This document shows, piece after piece, positions 19,313-27,498 of a stretch of 31,780 nucleotides of DNA. A program made the position numbers and the translations under genes. The stretch is from Aureobasidium sp. EXF-3400 (lineage: Eukaryota > Ascomycota > Dothideomycetes > Dothideales > Saccotheciaceae). Each line of letters begins with the position of its first letter. Positions within the stretch are counted from its first letter, which is position 1. The notes below the pieces were generated by a model. The model ran no database searches. It saw nothing but the letters and a program-made list of their open reading frames with translations, and had not been told where the DNA came from. The stretch covers positions 1 to 31,780 of the forward strand of contig SWBL01000458.1 of NCBI GenBank assembly GCA_024195585.1. Reading direction: 5' to 3'.

Positions 19313-19573
19313 ATTACATCTCTTCCAGTCAGGTTACACTATTTGGTAGATGAGTGACAGGGGCATGCATTGTATTCCATGGCATTATTAACATTTGAGG
19401 AAGGTATAGCTATATAGCATAACTTACATCTGCTTAGGAACAAGTTCTTGGCCCCTCCGATTATGAACCGCGTATGCGTATCTAGCTTCGGCGCAGCTTA
19501 TAGGTCACCCACGCCTCCAGTTGAGCAAGTTTCCTTATATAATCAGCACACTTCAGTCGTAGTGGGACTCGTC

Positions 19574-19580
19574 TATATAA
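19574..19580 (+). promoter_or_regulatory. TATA box of the putative non-coding transcript
   Basis: TATATAA is followed within about 25-50 bp by a long pyrimidine-rich stretch (about 19591-19627), the usual layout upstream of fungal transcription starts. No protein-coding gene follows on this strand. Confidence 0.45.
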
Positions 19581-19650
19581 ACACTCCAGATCTCTCTTCG
19601 TGCTCTCCCTCTTCTTTTCCTCTACATCCCACCGTTTCACGCGTTTCATC

Positions 19651-19868
19651 AGAGCTGAGTATACTCCCACATCAACTTTCCATTACAAACACACCTACAC
19701 TGACTAGCCATTGTACAGGATTCTGGAGTTCTTTTTTTTTTTTTTTTGCATACCTCTCTCAGAGCTAAGTCTACCCATATCATTTGTCAACGAACCGTCT
19801 ACACTAACTCCAAATATCGCAGGCTTCTTGTTTCCGACACTTTCCAGTTTATGCTTCTAGAGCTAAGT
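19651..19868 (+). repeat. three copies of the decamer AGAGCTRAGT
   Basis: Copies lie at 19651-19660 (with G at the variable base), 19761-19770 and 19859-19868 (with A), spaced 110 and 98 bp. Each is followed by an intron-like tail with a branch-point motif and AG. Confidence 0.75.
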
Positions 19869-19959
19869 GCCCATTCCACTTACACCCATTTATCCTACTT
19901 ACCGTGTCATCGAACAAACTAATCTTGCTCTTTTCTTCTAGGCGGAACTTCACAAACAC

Positions 19960-19989
19960 ACATACAGAGCTTCAACATGCTCTGTATGT
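19960..19989. repeat. perfect inverted repeat, 11-bp stem, 8-nt loop
   Basis: The left arm acatacagagc (19960-19970) is exactly complementary to the right arm gctctgtatgt (19979-19989). The loop is ttcaacat. Confidence 0.9.
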
Positions 19990-19991
19990 AA

Positions 19992-20027
19992 GCGAAAAAC
20001 AAACCCTCAAGCTTGTTTGTTTTTCGC
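19992..20027. repeat. perfect inverted repeat, 13-bp stem, 10-nt loop
   Basis: The left arm gcgaaaaacaaac (19992-20004) is exactly complementary to gtttgtttttcgc (20015-20027). The loop is cctcaagctt. It begins two bases after the preceding hairpin ends. Confidence 0.9.
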
Positions 20028-20338
20028 CTTTGTAGTAAGAGTATGATCTGCTTTTTCTACAGCGATCCTCTGAAACAATTTTTGGGAAATGATACCATTC
20101 GCGGTACTCTTTTCTTCATTGGTCTGAATCTGGCTGTAATAGCTGGGTACTGAAGAAGAAATTTGAGAGGGCTGTCGTGCTTGTGCAAAAAATAGGTTCT
20201 TGTTGATTGCTGCCTAGAGAAAATTGTGGCAAGAATATGGTTCGTATGATGATATTCGCTCAATCCATCGCAAAAAAAGACTCTCAAGAATGATGACCTT
20301 TGATTCCTACATCGCTATTACTGTAACAAATCCAACAC
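20028..20338. other. intergenic, 3' side of tyrosinase gene
   Basis: AT-rich sequence after the hairpins and downstream of the tyrosinase stop codon. No gene or further structure recognised. Confidence 0.4.
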
Positions 20339-21553
20339 TCAAGCATACACATAGCAGAATGGTCCAGCAACTGTACTCATCACATCCTTCACCGTGACAT
20401 TTACTCCCCTTCCAGCCCAGCCAATACTGATCCCTGTATCCATCGTTGTATTTTCACTAGGCGGTTGGTCCAGAAAAGTGTTCGTGCCAGCAATGGCATC
20501 TTTGCCGTAGATCCTGTTTTCGGGATCCAACATCTGCCATGCAGTCCAGACCAAATCTATCATGCCATGGTGAAGGTAGAATGCCGGATCGCCTGGTGAG
20601 GTAAACACATCGCGTCCAGGATCGCCGCCCATAGAGTAATGGCCACCACCGTGAACGCCGATATTACCGCTACCGGGGATACCTTGCATCTGCATCTGGA
20701 AGTCGTAGACGGTTTTGGGAGCGAGGATATTATCGACGATGGCGGTGAAGTTTGCGAAGCGCGTGTTGAGCTCATCTGTTAGGTCACGTTTTAGACAGCG
20801 AGGGTTGTAGGATAAAGGGCCATTGGGGTTGACAGAGGTGATATTGCCAGGAATGGTGAGAGCTGCTGGACCAAGATCTACAGTCATGTTGACAAAGGGA
20901 CCTGAGCTGATGCAGCCGCCTCCGCTGCCGGTAGGGAAGTAGATCTCAGGGAGACCATTGCCCCCGAGGACGACCTCGAGGCCGGTCTGGTTGATGTACG
21001 CGCCGTTCCCACTCATGCTTGTTTTGCTGCCGTCCCAGACAGGGCTCTGCTCCATGCCACTCTCAGCAGAAAGACCCCAGTTCCAGTAGGGTTGTGTGCC
21101 TTGGTAGCCACATTCGTTGCGAAGTGCTTGTTCATACTCCCAGAGAAAGTAGCGGTGCCAACCCAGAAATGTGCCTGTATAGTGAATTTGGAGTGTCTGA
21201 TCGATATGGGTAGCAACCCAATCATCGTAGCGCGTCTTTGCACCAGGAGCCCAAGAAGCAGGTGACTTGGCAGTCTTCTTCTGAAGACAACGGACAGCAT
21301 CGGTATAGGCGATACGTTCTCTGGGAGAAAGAGTGCCCCACTCTTTGCGAACTTTGACGTTGCCGGGCTTGCATGTCGGACTGAAGGGCTTCTTGGCTGA
21401 TTTGACGATGTATCTGGCATGAGATTTCAGGATCTCCAGCTGGTCCCGGGCAACCTGAATGTCGCTCGATGCCGATATTGGCAGCTTGTCGCCAGGACTA
21501 GCATTGGAGCAAGCCAACAAGGCAGCGACTGCAAAGACGAATCCAGCTTTCAT
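20339..21553 (-). CDS. secreted short tyrosinase
   Basis: Type-3 copper oxidase that hydroxylates and oxidises phenols to quinones. Single exon, 404 aa. A signal peptide is visible (MKAGFVFAVAALLACSNASP, cleavage near residue 18-20). The CuA site has His116, His124 and His133 within VATHIDQTLQIHYTGTFLGW followed by HRYFLWEYEQAL. The CuB site has His301 and His305 (GVHGGGHYSMGG) and His328/329 (DPAFYLHHGMIDLVW). Several N-glycosylation sites are present (NQT, NMT, NIT, NFT, NTT, NVT), fitting secretion. The chain stops soon after the CuB domain, so it lacks the C-terminal shielding domain of the larger latent fungal tyrosinases. The cysteines (61, 89, 148, 214, 253, 400) could form disulphides. 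A role in melanin or phenolic chemistry is inferred from the family. Confidence 0.95.
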   Translation of the reverse strand: MKAGFVFAVAALLACSNASPGDKLPISASSDIQVARDQLEILKSHARYIVKSAKKPFSPTCKPGNVKVRKEWGTLSPRERIAYTDAVRCLQKKTAKSPASWAPGAKTRYDDWVATHIDQTLQIHYTGTFLGWHRYFLWEYEQALRNECGYQGTQPYWNWGLSAESGMEQSPVWDGSKTSMSGNGAYINQTGLEVVLGGNGLPEIYFPTGSGGGCISSGPFVNMTVDLGPAALTIPGNITSVNPNGPLSYNPRCLKRDLTDELNTRFANFTAIVDNILAPKTVYDFQMQMQGIPGSGNIGVHGGGHYSMGGDPGRDVFTSPGDPAFYLHHGMIDLVWTAWQMLDPENRIYGKDAIAGTNTFLDQPPSENTTMDTGISIGWAGRGVNVTVKDVMSTVAGPFCYVYA

Positions 21554-21819
21554 ACCAAGAAAATGAGATTACTTTACCGTACTCGAACGACCAGATAAGA
21601 TCAACGGGCTGACCATCGCTTTATAGTTGCTCTGACCTCCTCTCGACATGCATCTTTGGCCTTTTCTTAGTTCGGTGCTGGTGTAGCCGTTGAGTCGCGC
21701 TATGCTGTGGTGTGTGCTTGTGGTTCGTCGCGTTCTAAGTTTATACCAAGATGCTGGAACGATAGGTCGTTGTCGACTCAGGACGCGGCATGCTGCAGGT
21801 AAGAGCACGCGAAGGATCT

Positions 21820-21855
21820 TCCAGGCGGTCAGAATTGATTGATAGACCGCCTGGA
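21820..21855. repeat. perfect inverted repeat, 11-bp arms
   Basis: tccaggcggtc (21820-21830) and gaccgcctgga (21845-21855) are exact complements with a 14-base spacer, 267-302 bp upstream of the tyrosinase start codon. The CGG/CCG content is what zinc-cluster regulators bind, so it could be an operator-like site. This is an inference. Confidence 0.6.
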
Positions 21856-22069
21856 CCAGCCTCCTGTTCCCAACCGAGGGGTTCAACGATCAACATGCCA
21901 AGATGCTCTCCATGTCACCTTTGTGATCAGTATGCCTCCAAGTGATTTTCCGTTGATATTGTAGAGGTCTTGTTTAGCGAAGCTGTGTTAGCAGCTCGAT
22001 GCTTCACCGAGGTAGCTCGATGATCTTGACATGATTGGCAATCACAACAACATGAACATCGACTGAATA

Positions 22070-22131
22070 CGATGTTAGTTATGTGTGATGCGAAAACCAA
22101 GTCGGTGGAGGGACCGACTGCGATGTTAGTT
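22070..22131. repeat. 11-bp direct repeats around a small hairpin
   Basis: cgatgttagtt occurs at 22070-22080 and 22121-22131. Between them, agtcggt and accgact (22100-22119) form a 7-bp stem with a 6-base loop. This could be a footprint of a small excised element or chance. Confidence 0.5.
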
Positions 22132-22323
22132 CCTGCCTCTTATGGTTAGTGCTTATGCGCCGAACTCGGACCATCGTGATTGTGTTGTTGCGGTAAGTGT
22201 CTTGACAATCATTCGAACCGCAGGTCGTCTTCAACTTCACTCTTTTTAATTCTTTAGTCAATTATACCGATTGCCATGCCACTCAGATGAGTCTCTCATT
22301 GGACATGTCAAAAACTAAACCTT

Positions 22324-23471
22324 CTACCAAACCGTATATCCTCCATCAACGACGATCTGACTACCCGTCAGATAACTACTAGCATCACTAGCCATGTACA
22401 CAGCAGTACCCCTGAATTCTTCCGGCTTAGCGATCCTGTGCAGAGGAATGTCTTTGATCCATCCTTTGCTGAGCTTCTCCATCTCCTCGCCTTCGTTGAC
22501 GGCGGTTTGGATGTAGCCTGGTGAGATTGCATTGACGCGGATGCCGTGCTCACCCCACTCGCTGGCGAAAGACTTCATCATTTGTACCACTGCTGCTTTT
22601 GACTGAAAGAGGATATTCATTAGCAAGGAACAGTTGTAATTTAGCTTGAGGACAACTTACGGTGTTGTAGGCAGATTGCTTCTGAGGACGATTGACGATG
22701 ACACCCGACATACTCGAGACCATAATGATAGATCCCTTGATACCCTGCTTAATCATATGGTGACCAGCTTCTTTGGCAAACAAAAAAGTGCCATTGACAT
22801 TGACATCCAGCATATTCTTCCAATCGTTAAAGTCGTAGTCTTCAGCTGCAACTCCACCAGTCTAAAGATAAGGGTACAATTAGCATGTTTCTTATGAGCG
22901 GATGGTACAAAAAGCGGTCGAAGAACCACCTGATGGCTATTGGAACCATCTGATGTCGATTGACTTTTGCTATCTGTACCCTTGCCTTACGTACGATTCC
23001 AGCATTCGTGCAGACAACGTCAACTTTGCCAAAGTCCTTTTCGATTTGGGCCCAGGTTTTCTTGACGACGGCTTCATCTGCTGTATTGCATTCATAGGGG
23101 CGCAGCTTTGCTTCGGGAAGACCTTTTTCTTTTACTTCGGCGTTGATGGTTTTGATGGATTCTTTTGCGCTGTCGAGGGAGAGATCGACGACGGCTCCAT
23201 GGCCTCCAGAAAGGCAGAATGCTGCTAGGATTTGTTGGCCAAGACCTTGTGATGCGCTGCAGCCCCGTGTCAATTGATCATTGTTATACCTGCTACTTGA
23301 TTGGAGAGATATTGCCTACCCAGTGACGACGCAGACTTTGTTGTCGAGAGTGAAGCACGGTAGAGTACTGACACGACGGTAAGTTTCTCTCTGACGAAAC
23401 ACATGTTGATGACGTTGTGAAGCTCTGGCAAGTGGACGAAGGGATTGCGAGAAGCGCACGTACGGTGGCAT
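22324..23471 (-). CDS. SDR dehydrogenase, polyol/sugar type, four exons
   Basis: NAD(P)-dependent short-chain dehydrogenase. The exons are 23471-23320, 23256-22995, 22861-22661 and 22602-22324, giving 297 aa with all junctions in frame. The cofactor motif TGASQGLG is at residues 50-57, split by the first intron. The NAG motif (CTNAGI) ends exon 2. Catalytic Ser190 lies in SSMSG and Tyr203/Lys207 in YNTSK, the latter spanning an exon junction. The C-terminus RVNAISPGYIQT...VVDGGYTVW resembles the D-arabinitol/mannitol-type fungal dehydrogenases, so an open-chain sugar or polyol substrate is likely; the exact one cannot be given. The first about 40 residues (MPPYVRFSQSLRPLARASQR and on) are Arg-rich without acids and look like a mitochondrial presequence, unlike most cytosolic members. 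Confidence 0.93.
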
Positions 23472-24050
23472 GGTGATGAGTAGGTGTTGATGGGGAAGTT
23501 CGACAGAGTGATTTACGAAGAGAGGCGTTGTTATAAAGAGATACTACGATGTCGTGTGATGTGGAAATGACAAGGAAGTCACGCTTGCTCCGTTTGCTCC
23601 TACCTATTTCTCGTTCTCGTGGTTACACAAAGCCAAAAGGCTCTCAAAAGGTCGCGCGTCACAATTCGCTAATGTTGCAATCATATTCGCAAAAAATACT
23701 TTTTGCCCAGGGAACTTGGCTTGGGAACGAAAAAGGTACGATCCATCTTCGGCATGCTTGGTCAGCCGTATGGTTGTAGAGATAGCTGGAATTAACGATG
23801 ACTGACAGTGGTCGCTGTTGTGCACGGAGTGACAGTATGAGGTGAAAGAAGTGAGGTCGAAGCAAACGCGGAACAATTCCATGCTTGAGGGCTCACTGCC
23901 GCTTCCCCAGCCGCGGTGGACAACGATGACGGAACCTAGTTGACATTTCTAATCAATACAATACCTGCAGTCTGGCAGCCCAATCAATCACTTCAACCAC
24001 CGCTAGAGTCCTCTCGTCTTTCAAGTCTAACACACACACACACCGCCAAA
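23472..24050. promoter_or_regulatory. divergent promoter, SDR and flavin-reductase genes
   Basis: About 580 bp between opposed start codons. It ends with a (CA)n run at about 24031-24042 just before the flavin-reductase start. No gene seen. Confidence 0.4.
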
Positions 24051-24974
24051 ATGAGTTCAGACAAGGAGCAGCACCAAAACAACCCCACAGCGCAAGAGAT
24101 GGAGCATACCAGATACGATGCCGAGAAGGAAGTCAAACGCAACCCCCACCCCGACTTCAAGAAAGTCGAAGCCTCGCGTCCAGACTGGCCAGAAGAGAAC
24201 AAATGGCACTACACCAAGATCCGCAACCCAGACTGGAAGCTCGGCGATGGCGCCAACGACGGTGGTGAATGCCTCAACAAGGAACACATCGAGATTGACC
24301 CTTACGCCGAGGGTCGCCCCGCTGTCTTCAACTACAAGCTCTTGATCTCGGCCATCGTCCCCAGACCTGTTGGTTTCGTGTCGACGAGAAGCAAGGATGG
24401 AACCAGTACCAACTTGGCGCCTTTCTCCTACACACAGCTGGTCAACCATGACCCGCCTGTTTTCGTCATTGGATACGCCGGCGGCATGAGCCAAGCAAAG
24501 GACTCGTTGAAGAACTTGACAGAGACTGGCGAGTGTGTTCTCAACATAATTTCTGAGCACTTCATCGAGGCTGCCAACAGCACTTCCATCAATGCTCCCT
24601 ACGGTGTCTCCGAATGGGCTTTGAGTGGCTTGACACCCGCACCCTGCACCCAGGTCAAGGCCAGCCGTGTCAAAGAGGCCATCTTCTCTGCAGAGTGCAA
24701 GTTGATGAACACACAAGAGTTTGAGAGCAGAGCCACTCCTGGTAAGAAGACTGGTGTCCTGGCTATCGTCGAGGGTGTCAGATTCTGGGCTCGCGAGGAT
24801 GCGATTAACGAGGACAAGAACTTGCTCGATCCTTCCGTGCTCAAGCCCATTGCCAGACTTGGAGGTATAACTTACTCGCGCATCACAGAGGCCTTCGAGA
24901 TCCCTCGTCCGGATTGGGAAGAGAACAAGGACTCGGTTGACAAGCTCGCAAAGCCAAAGGTTGATGGTCAATAG
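24051..24974 (+). CDS. flavin-reductase-like FMN-binding protein
   Basis: Single exon, 307 aa, starting at ATG 24051 (GCCAAAATGAGT); an in-frame ATG at 23940 would add a CT-rich leader and is unlikely. The flavin-reductase-like (split-barrel) domain covers about residues 93-260: FNYKLLISAIVPRPVGFVST, then SKDGTSTNLAPFSYTQLVNH, DPPVFVIGYAGG, DSLKNLTETGECVLNIISEH and VSEWALSGLTPAPCTQVKAS. The motif IVPRPVGFVST...NLAPFS is typical for the family, which binds FMN and may reduce flavin for a partner oxygenase. Residues 1-80 are charged with repeated RPDW/NPDW elements, and a tail with RPDW ends the chain. No targeting signal is obvious. The substrate is unknown. It is divergently arranged with the SDR gene. 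The same-length antisense ORF over this gene is a codon-bias artefact. Confidence 0.93.
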   Translation: MSSDKEQHQNNPTAQEMEHTRYDAEKEVKRNPHPDFKKVEASRPDWPEENKWHYTKIRNPDWKLGDGANDGGECLNKEHIEIDPYAEGRPAVFNYKLLISAIVPRPVGFVSTRSKDGTSTNLAPFSYTQLVNHDPPVFVIGYAGGMSQAKDSLKNLTETGECVLNIISEHFIEAANSTSINAPYGVSEWALSGLTPAPCTQVKASRVKEAIFSAECKLMNTQEFESRATPGKKTGVLAIVEGVRFWAREDAINEDKNLLDPSVLKPIARLGGITYSRITEAFEIPRPDWEENKDSVDKLAKPKVDGQ

Positions 24975-25310
24975 ACGTAAACATAGACATACACACGGCG
25001 GTAGAATCAGTCATTGCCAAAATATCCCTTAAATTCTGTTCTCGACGACACTCGGATCTTTCCTAAAAACGTCTTACTCCCTTATCCATCTCGATCATAA
25101 AATATCTTGAAGACTCATATCTGCTAATTCCCGTTTCTCCTACCGACCAAACTCGTGTTCCTCATTCCTCTCAATCTCAAACCTGCGATAATCTGCATAC
25201 GAATCGTGAAAAAAAAAAGGAAAAAACCAAATATGGTTTCCACTTAGAACAGAAAGCATTGCCCACATCCCCCCATACGCTCAGAGCATCAGCCTTCCGC
25301 CATGACAAAA
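24975..25310. other. intergenic, convergent 3' regions
   Basis: 336 bp between convergent stop codons, CT/AT-rich with a poly-A run at about 25208-25217. No gene seen. Confidence 0.5.
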
Positions 25311-26162
25311 TTAGGGGACGGGTGTGCCCGAGGCGTTGCAGTACCCATCAGGATATGGATAGATATCGCAAGCATTGGCAGGAGTTTTGGTAGATGTGGT
25401 AGGTGGGGTCCATGTGGTGAATGTGGTGTATGTGGTGGATCTGGTCGATGTGGTCGATGTGGTAAATGTGGTAAATGTGGTATGGTTGATAGGTTTTGTC
25501 GGTTTGATAGATCTGGTCGATTTGCTAGGCAAAACGTCGCCAGGGGCGTCAGGTGCAACTTCTCGATTGGCAAGAACTTGGGGTTTGGAAGTGGTAGGCG
25601 CAACATAGCCAGGGTTGACGATTTCTGGGAACAGTGGTGGTTGCATATATGGGTTGGCGTTGGGTCCGACTTCTGGCGGCCAGTCGCTGGGAATGTCTGT
25701 GTAAGTGGGTGCAGCGACACTTGGGTGGATATTAGGTACTCCGGTATTTCTAACTGGAGCGCCTGCTGCGGACTGGGCTCGGGTAACTGTCTGTATGACC
25801 TCGGTGGGAGTTGTAGAGGCTGAAGTAGGTGTGTCTGTGATGTCTTTCCAACCTTCTTCGTCGTTCGGCTCCTCGGATTTTGACTTCTCAGCGGGTTGTG
25901 GTGTCAACGGGATTTCAAAATCAGTAGTGTATGGCGATGTGATATAGATGCGTGGCATGGATGGAGTTTCGGCCAAATGGTTTTCGCCACGACGGCTGAT
26001 TTTTGATAGCTCGGAAAAAGACTTGTGGTCAAGTGCTGTAAAGATGTCAACCCTGGACATAGCTTTGTCCTCGAGGACTGCCTTGACGATAGTTACGAAG
26101 CTTGTAGCCTGCACAGCCATATGGCTTGCGAAGCAGGACAAAACAACAGTGGTGATTCTCAT
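25311..26162 (-). CDS. secreted Thr/Pro-rich repeat protein, unknown function
   Basis: Single exon, 283 aa. A probable signal peptide covers residues 1-20 (MRITTVVLSCFASHMAVQAT). A possible Kex2-type site lies at about 57-58 (ISRRGE). The middle is rich in Pro, Thr, Ser and Glu, with no domain. Residues 228-259 are a tandem array of TTF/TTS/TTY/TTW tripeptides (HTTFTTFTTSTTSTRSTTYT onward), a likely O-mannosylation stretch. A short conserved-looking end has two cysteines (NACDIYPYPDGYCNASG) that could form one disulphide. Only three Cys are present in the whole chain, one of them in the signal peptide. This fits a cell-wall or extracellular protein; a secreted effector role is possible but unsupported. 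The antisense frame over the repeats encodes a Cys/Gly-rich artefact. Confidence 0.8.
   Translation of the reverse strand: MRITTVVLSCFASHMAVQATSFVTIVKAVLEDKAMSRVDIFTALDHKSFSELSKISRRGENHLAETPSMPRIYITSPYTTDFEIPLTPQPAEKSKSEEPNDEEGWKDITDTPTSASTTPTEVIQTVTRAQSAAGAPVRNTGVPNIHPSVAAPTYTDIPSDWPPEVGPNANPYMQPPLFPEIVNPGYVAPTTSKPQVLANREVAPDAPGDVLPSKSTRSIKPTKPINHTTFTTFTTSTTSTRSTTYTTFTTWTPPTTSTKTPANACDIYPYPDGYCNASGTPVP
25386..25481. repeat. in-frame tandem repeat coding Thr-Thr-X units
   Basis: A 9-bp-periodic degenerate repeat (variants of ggtggatgt/ggtcgatgt on the plus strand), kept in frame in the secreted protein gene. It is a candidate for length variation between strains. Confidence 0.75.
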
Positions 26163-26371
26163 CTTTGGACGTTGACCTAAAGTTCTTTGAGAACAGGTGA
26201 GTTGAGGACAGATGGTAAAAGGCTGTTCATGTTTGCAAAGAATTTATGCTTCGTGCGAATGCAAAGAGTCATATCAAGGCGGAGCTTGAGAGGGTTTCTC
26301 GCGTGGCAGGTTGTGGAGGCGGCAGATGAGCAAGCATGTCATCCGAAAAAATCTGTTGATACGGGTATAAA

Positions 26372-27233
26372 TCACTCCTCTTCTTCGTCTTCCTCAGCCT
26401 GCAGATCGGGGTTCAGGACTTGACCGATGAGCTTCATGGTCGCATTGAGTGGTAGACCGACGACGTTGTCATATGAACCGTCAATCTTCTCGACAAGGAT
26501 GGCACCCATGCCCTGGATACCATAGCCACCTGCCTTGTCGGCACCTTCGCGAGTCTTGACGTATGCGAGAATGAGTTCATCAGATACTGTGGTCATGATC
26601 AGTACTGTGTAAGAGAATGATACGATGAAATGGGGTAAATGTACCTGCAGAGTCAAACTTGACGTTGGTCTCTTCGACGTGTCTCTTCAAAGCGTAACCT
26701 GGATCCATGGCACTCTCCAAGGGAGCCATACACACGACAGCTGTGTAGACCTTGTGCCAGCCACTATTCCTCAAGGCCTTGAGGACTGAAATGTGCTCTC
26801 TCTCGCTTCTTGGCTTCTCCAGAATGTCGCCCATGGGGCTCACAACAACCGTGTCGGCAGCAATGACCAGGGCGGGTTCGCCCTTCTCGGAATCAATCTC
26901 TTGACGGTAGATCAGGGAGCATTTTTGCTCTGCTGTTTGTAGGACGTATTCGAAAGGAGCGAGTGTCTTGCTGAAGTCTTCGGGAGCTGTGCAAGGGATG
27001 ATCTCTAGGTCTCGCAGGCCAATTTGGTTGAGGAGCTGCTTTCGTCGTGGCGAGGCTGATGCCAGGATCACTCTCTTCCCACGGAGAGCTTGTAGTGCGG
27101 GAAGCTCAAGGGGTAGAGGGCCGCGGGCAATTTGTTGGCGGACAGGAGCGGGTGCGCCGGCGACGAGAGGAGTGTGTTCCGAGTCGGCATCGTAGGCCGG
27201 CGGTGGCTCGAGAGGCGTCTTCTGGTCGGACAT
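26372..27233 (-). CDS. Maf-family nucleotide pyrophosphatase
   Basis: Maf/YhdE-type enzymes hydrolyse non-canonical or pyrimidine nucleoside triphosphates to monophosphates and are thought to clean the nucleotide pool. The exons are 27233-26645 and 26586-26372 with a phase-1 intron (GTACAT...CCACAG), giving 267 aa. The signature starts at about residue 55 with [19 protein letters not shown]. The catalytic ADTVV has Asp127, followed by [11 protein letters not shown], the HKVYTAVV strand and ETNVKF. The [10 protein letters not shown] motif in exon 2 completes the active site. The N-terminal 50 residues are an added disordered segment with a PPPAY motif (PPxY, a possible WW-domain ligand), and the C-terminus is a string of acidic residues. 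It is divergent from the F-box gene with 265 bp between starts. Confidence 0.93.
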
Positions 27234-27498
27234 TGTGCTTGTGGTTGTTCTGTTGTGTCGTAGGAAAATGCTGATGGACTTTCTTGTGCTCCTGTCGATG
27301 ACTCGAGCCCGTTGTGCCGATCGACATCATCCCGCCCGCCATTTGATTCACCCCGCCAATGTCCCGTCTGTTGCATGTCTGTTCGACATATTCTATTGAA
27401 CTATTTACAGCTATTTGATCCATTCCTCTATTGCTCCTCGTTCCTAATAAATGTAGCTCTGATCAAGGAGTTTAAACCAGTCTTAGCACGCTGAAACA

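Larger units (their letters stand above)
19600..20027 (+). ncRNA. putative spliced structured non-coding RNA
   Basis: The region lacks a credible ORF yet carries three consecutive intron-like units: 19659-19718 (branch CTGAC at 19700, end TACAG), 19769-19822 (branch CTAAC at 19804, end CGCAG) and 19867-19941 (branch CTAAT at 19919, end TCTAG). Each candidate 5' end follows the same decamer AGAGCTRAGT. The last unit is followed at once by two perfect hairpins (19960-19989, 19992-20027). The spliced segments include a run of about 17 T, so coding is unlikely. The 5' splice sites (GTATAC, GTCTAC, GTGCCC) are weak, which is the main doubt. The transcript start is not known. The locus sits between convergent CWC25 and tyrosinase genes, so the hairpins could instead mark a transcription end region. 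Confidence 0.4.
21554..22323. promoter_or_regulatory. tyrosinase upstream region with inverted repeats
   Basis: 770 bp between the tyrosinase start and the end of the SDR gene upstream on the same strand. It contains two short inverted repeats and a pair of direct repeats, listed separately. No gene is seen. Confidence 0.4.

Noticed and set aside
19482..19670. A 62-codon minus-strand ORF over the putative RNA locus
   Set aside because: It is antisense to the pyrimidine-rich leader and has no features of a real protein.
24057..24971. A 304-codon ORF antisense to the flavin-reductase gene
   Set aside because: It mirrors the sense gene almost end to end. The sense strand has a recognisable flavin-reductase domain; the antisense does not.
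25302..25823. A Cys/Gly-rich plus-strand ORF resembling a metallothionein-like repeat protein
   Set aside because: It is the antisense frame of the Thr-Thr-X repeat of the secreted protein; the apparent CGKCGKCG pattern arises from that DNA repeat.
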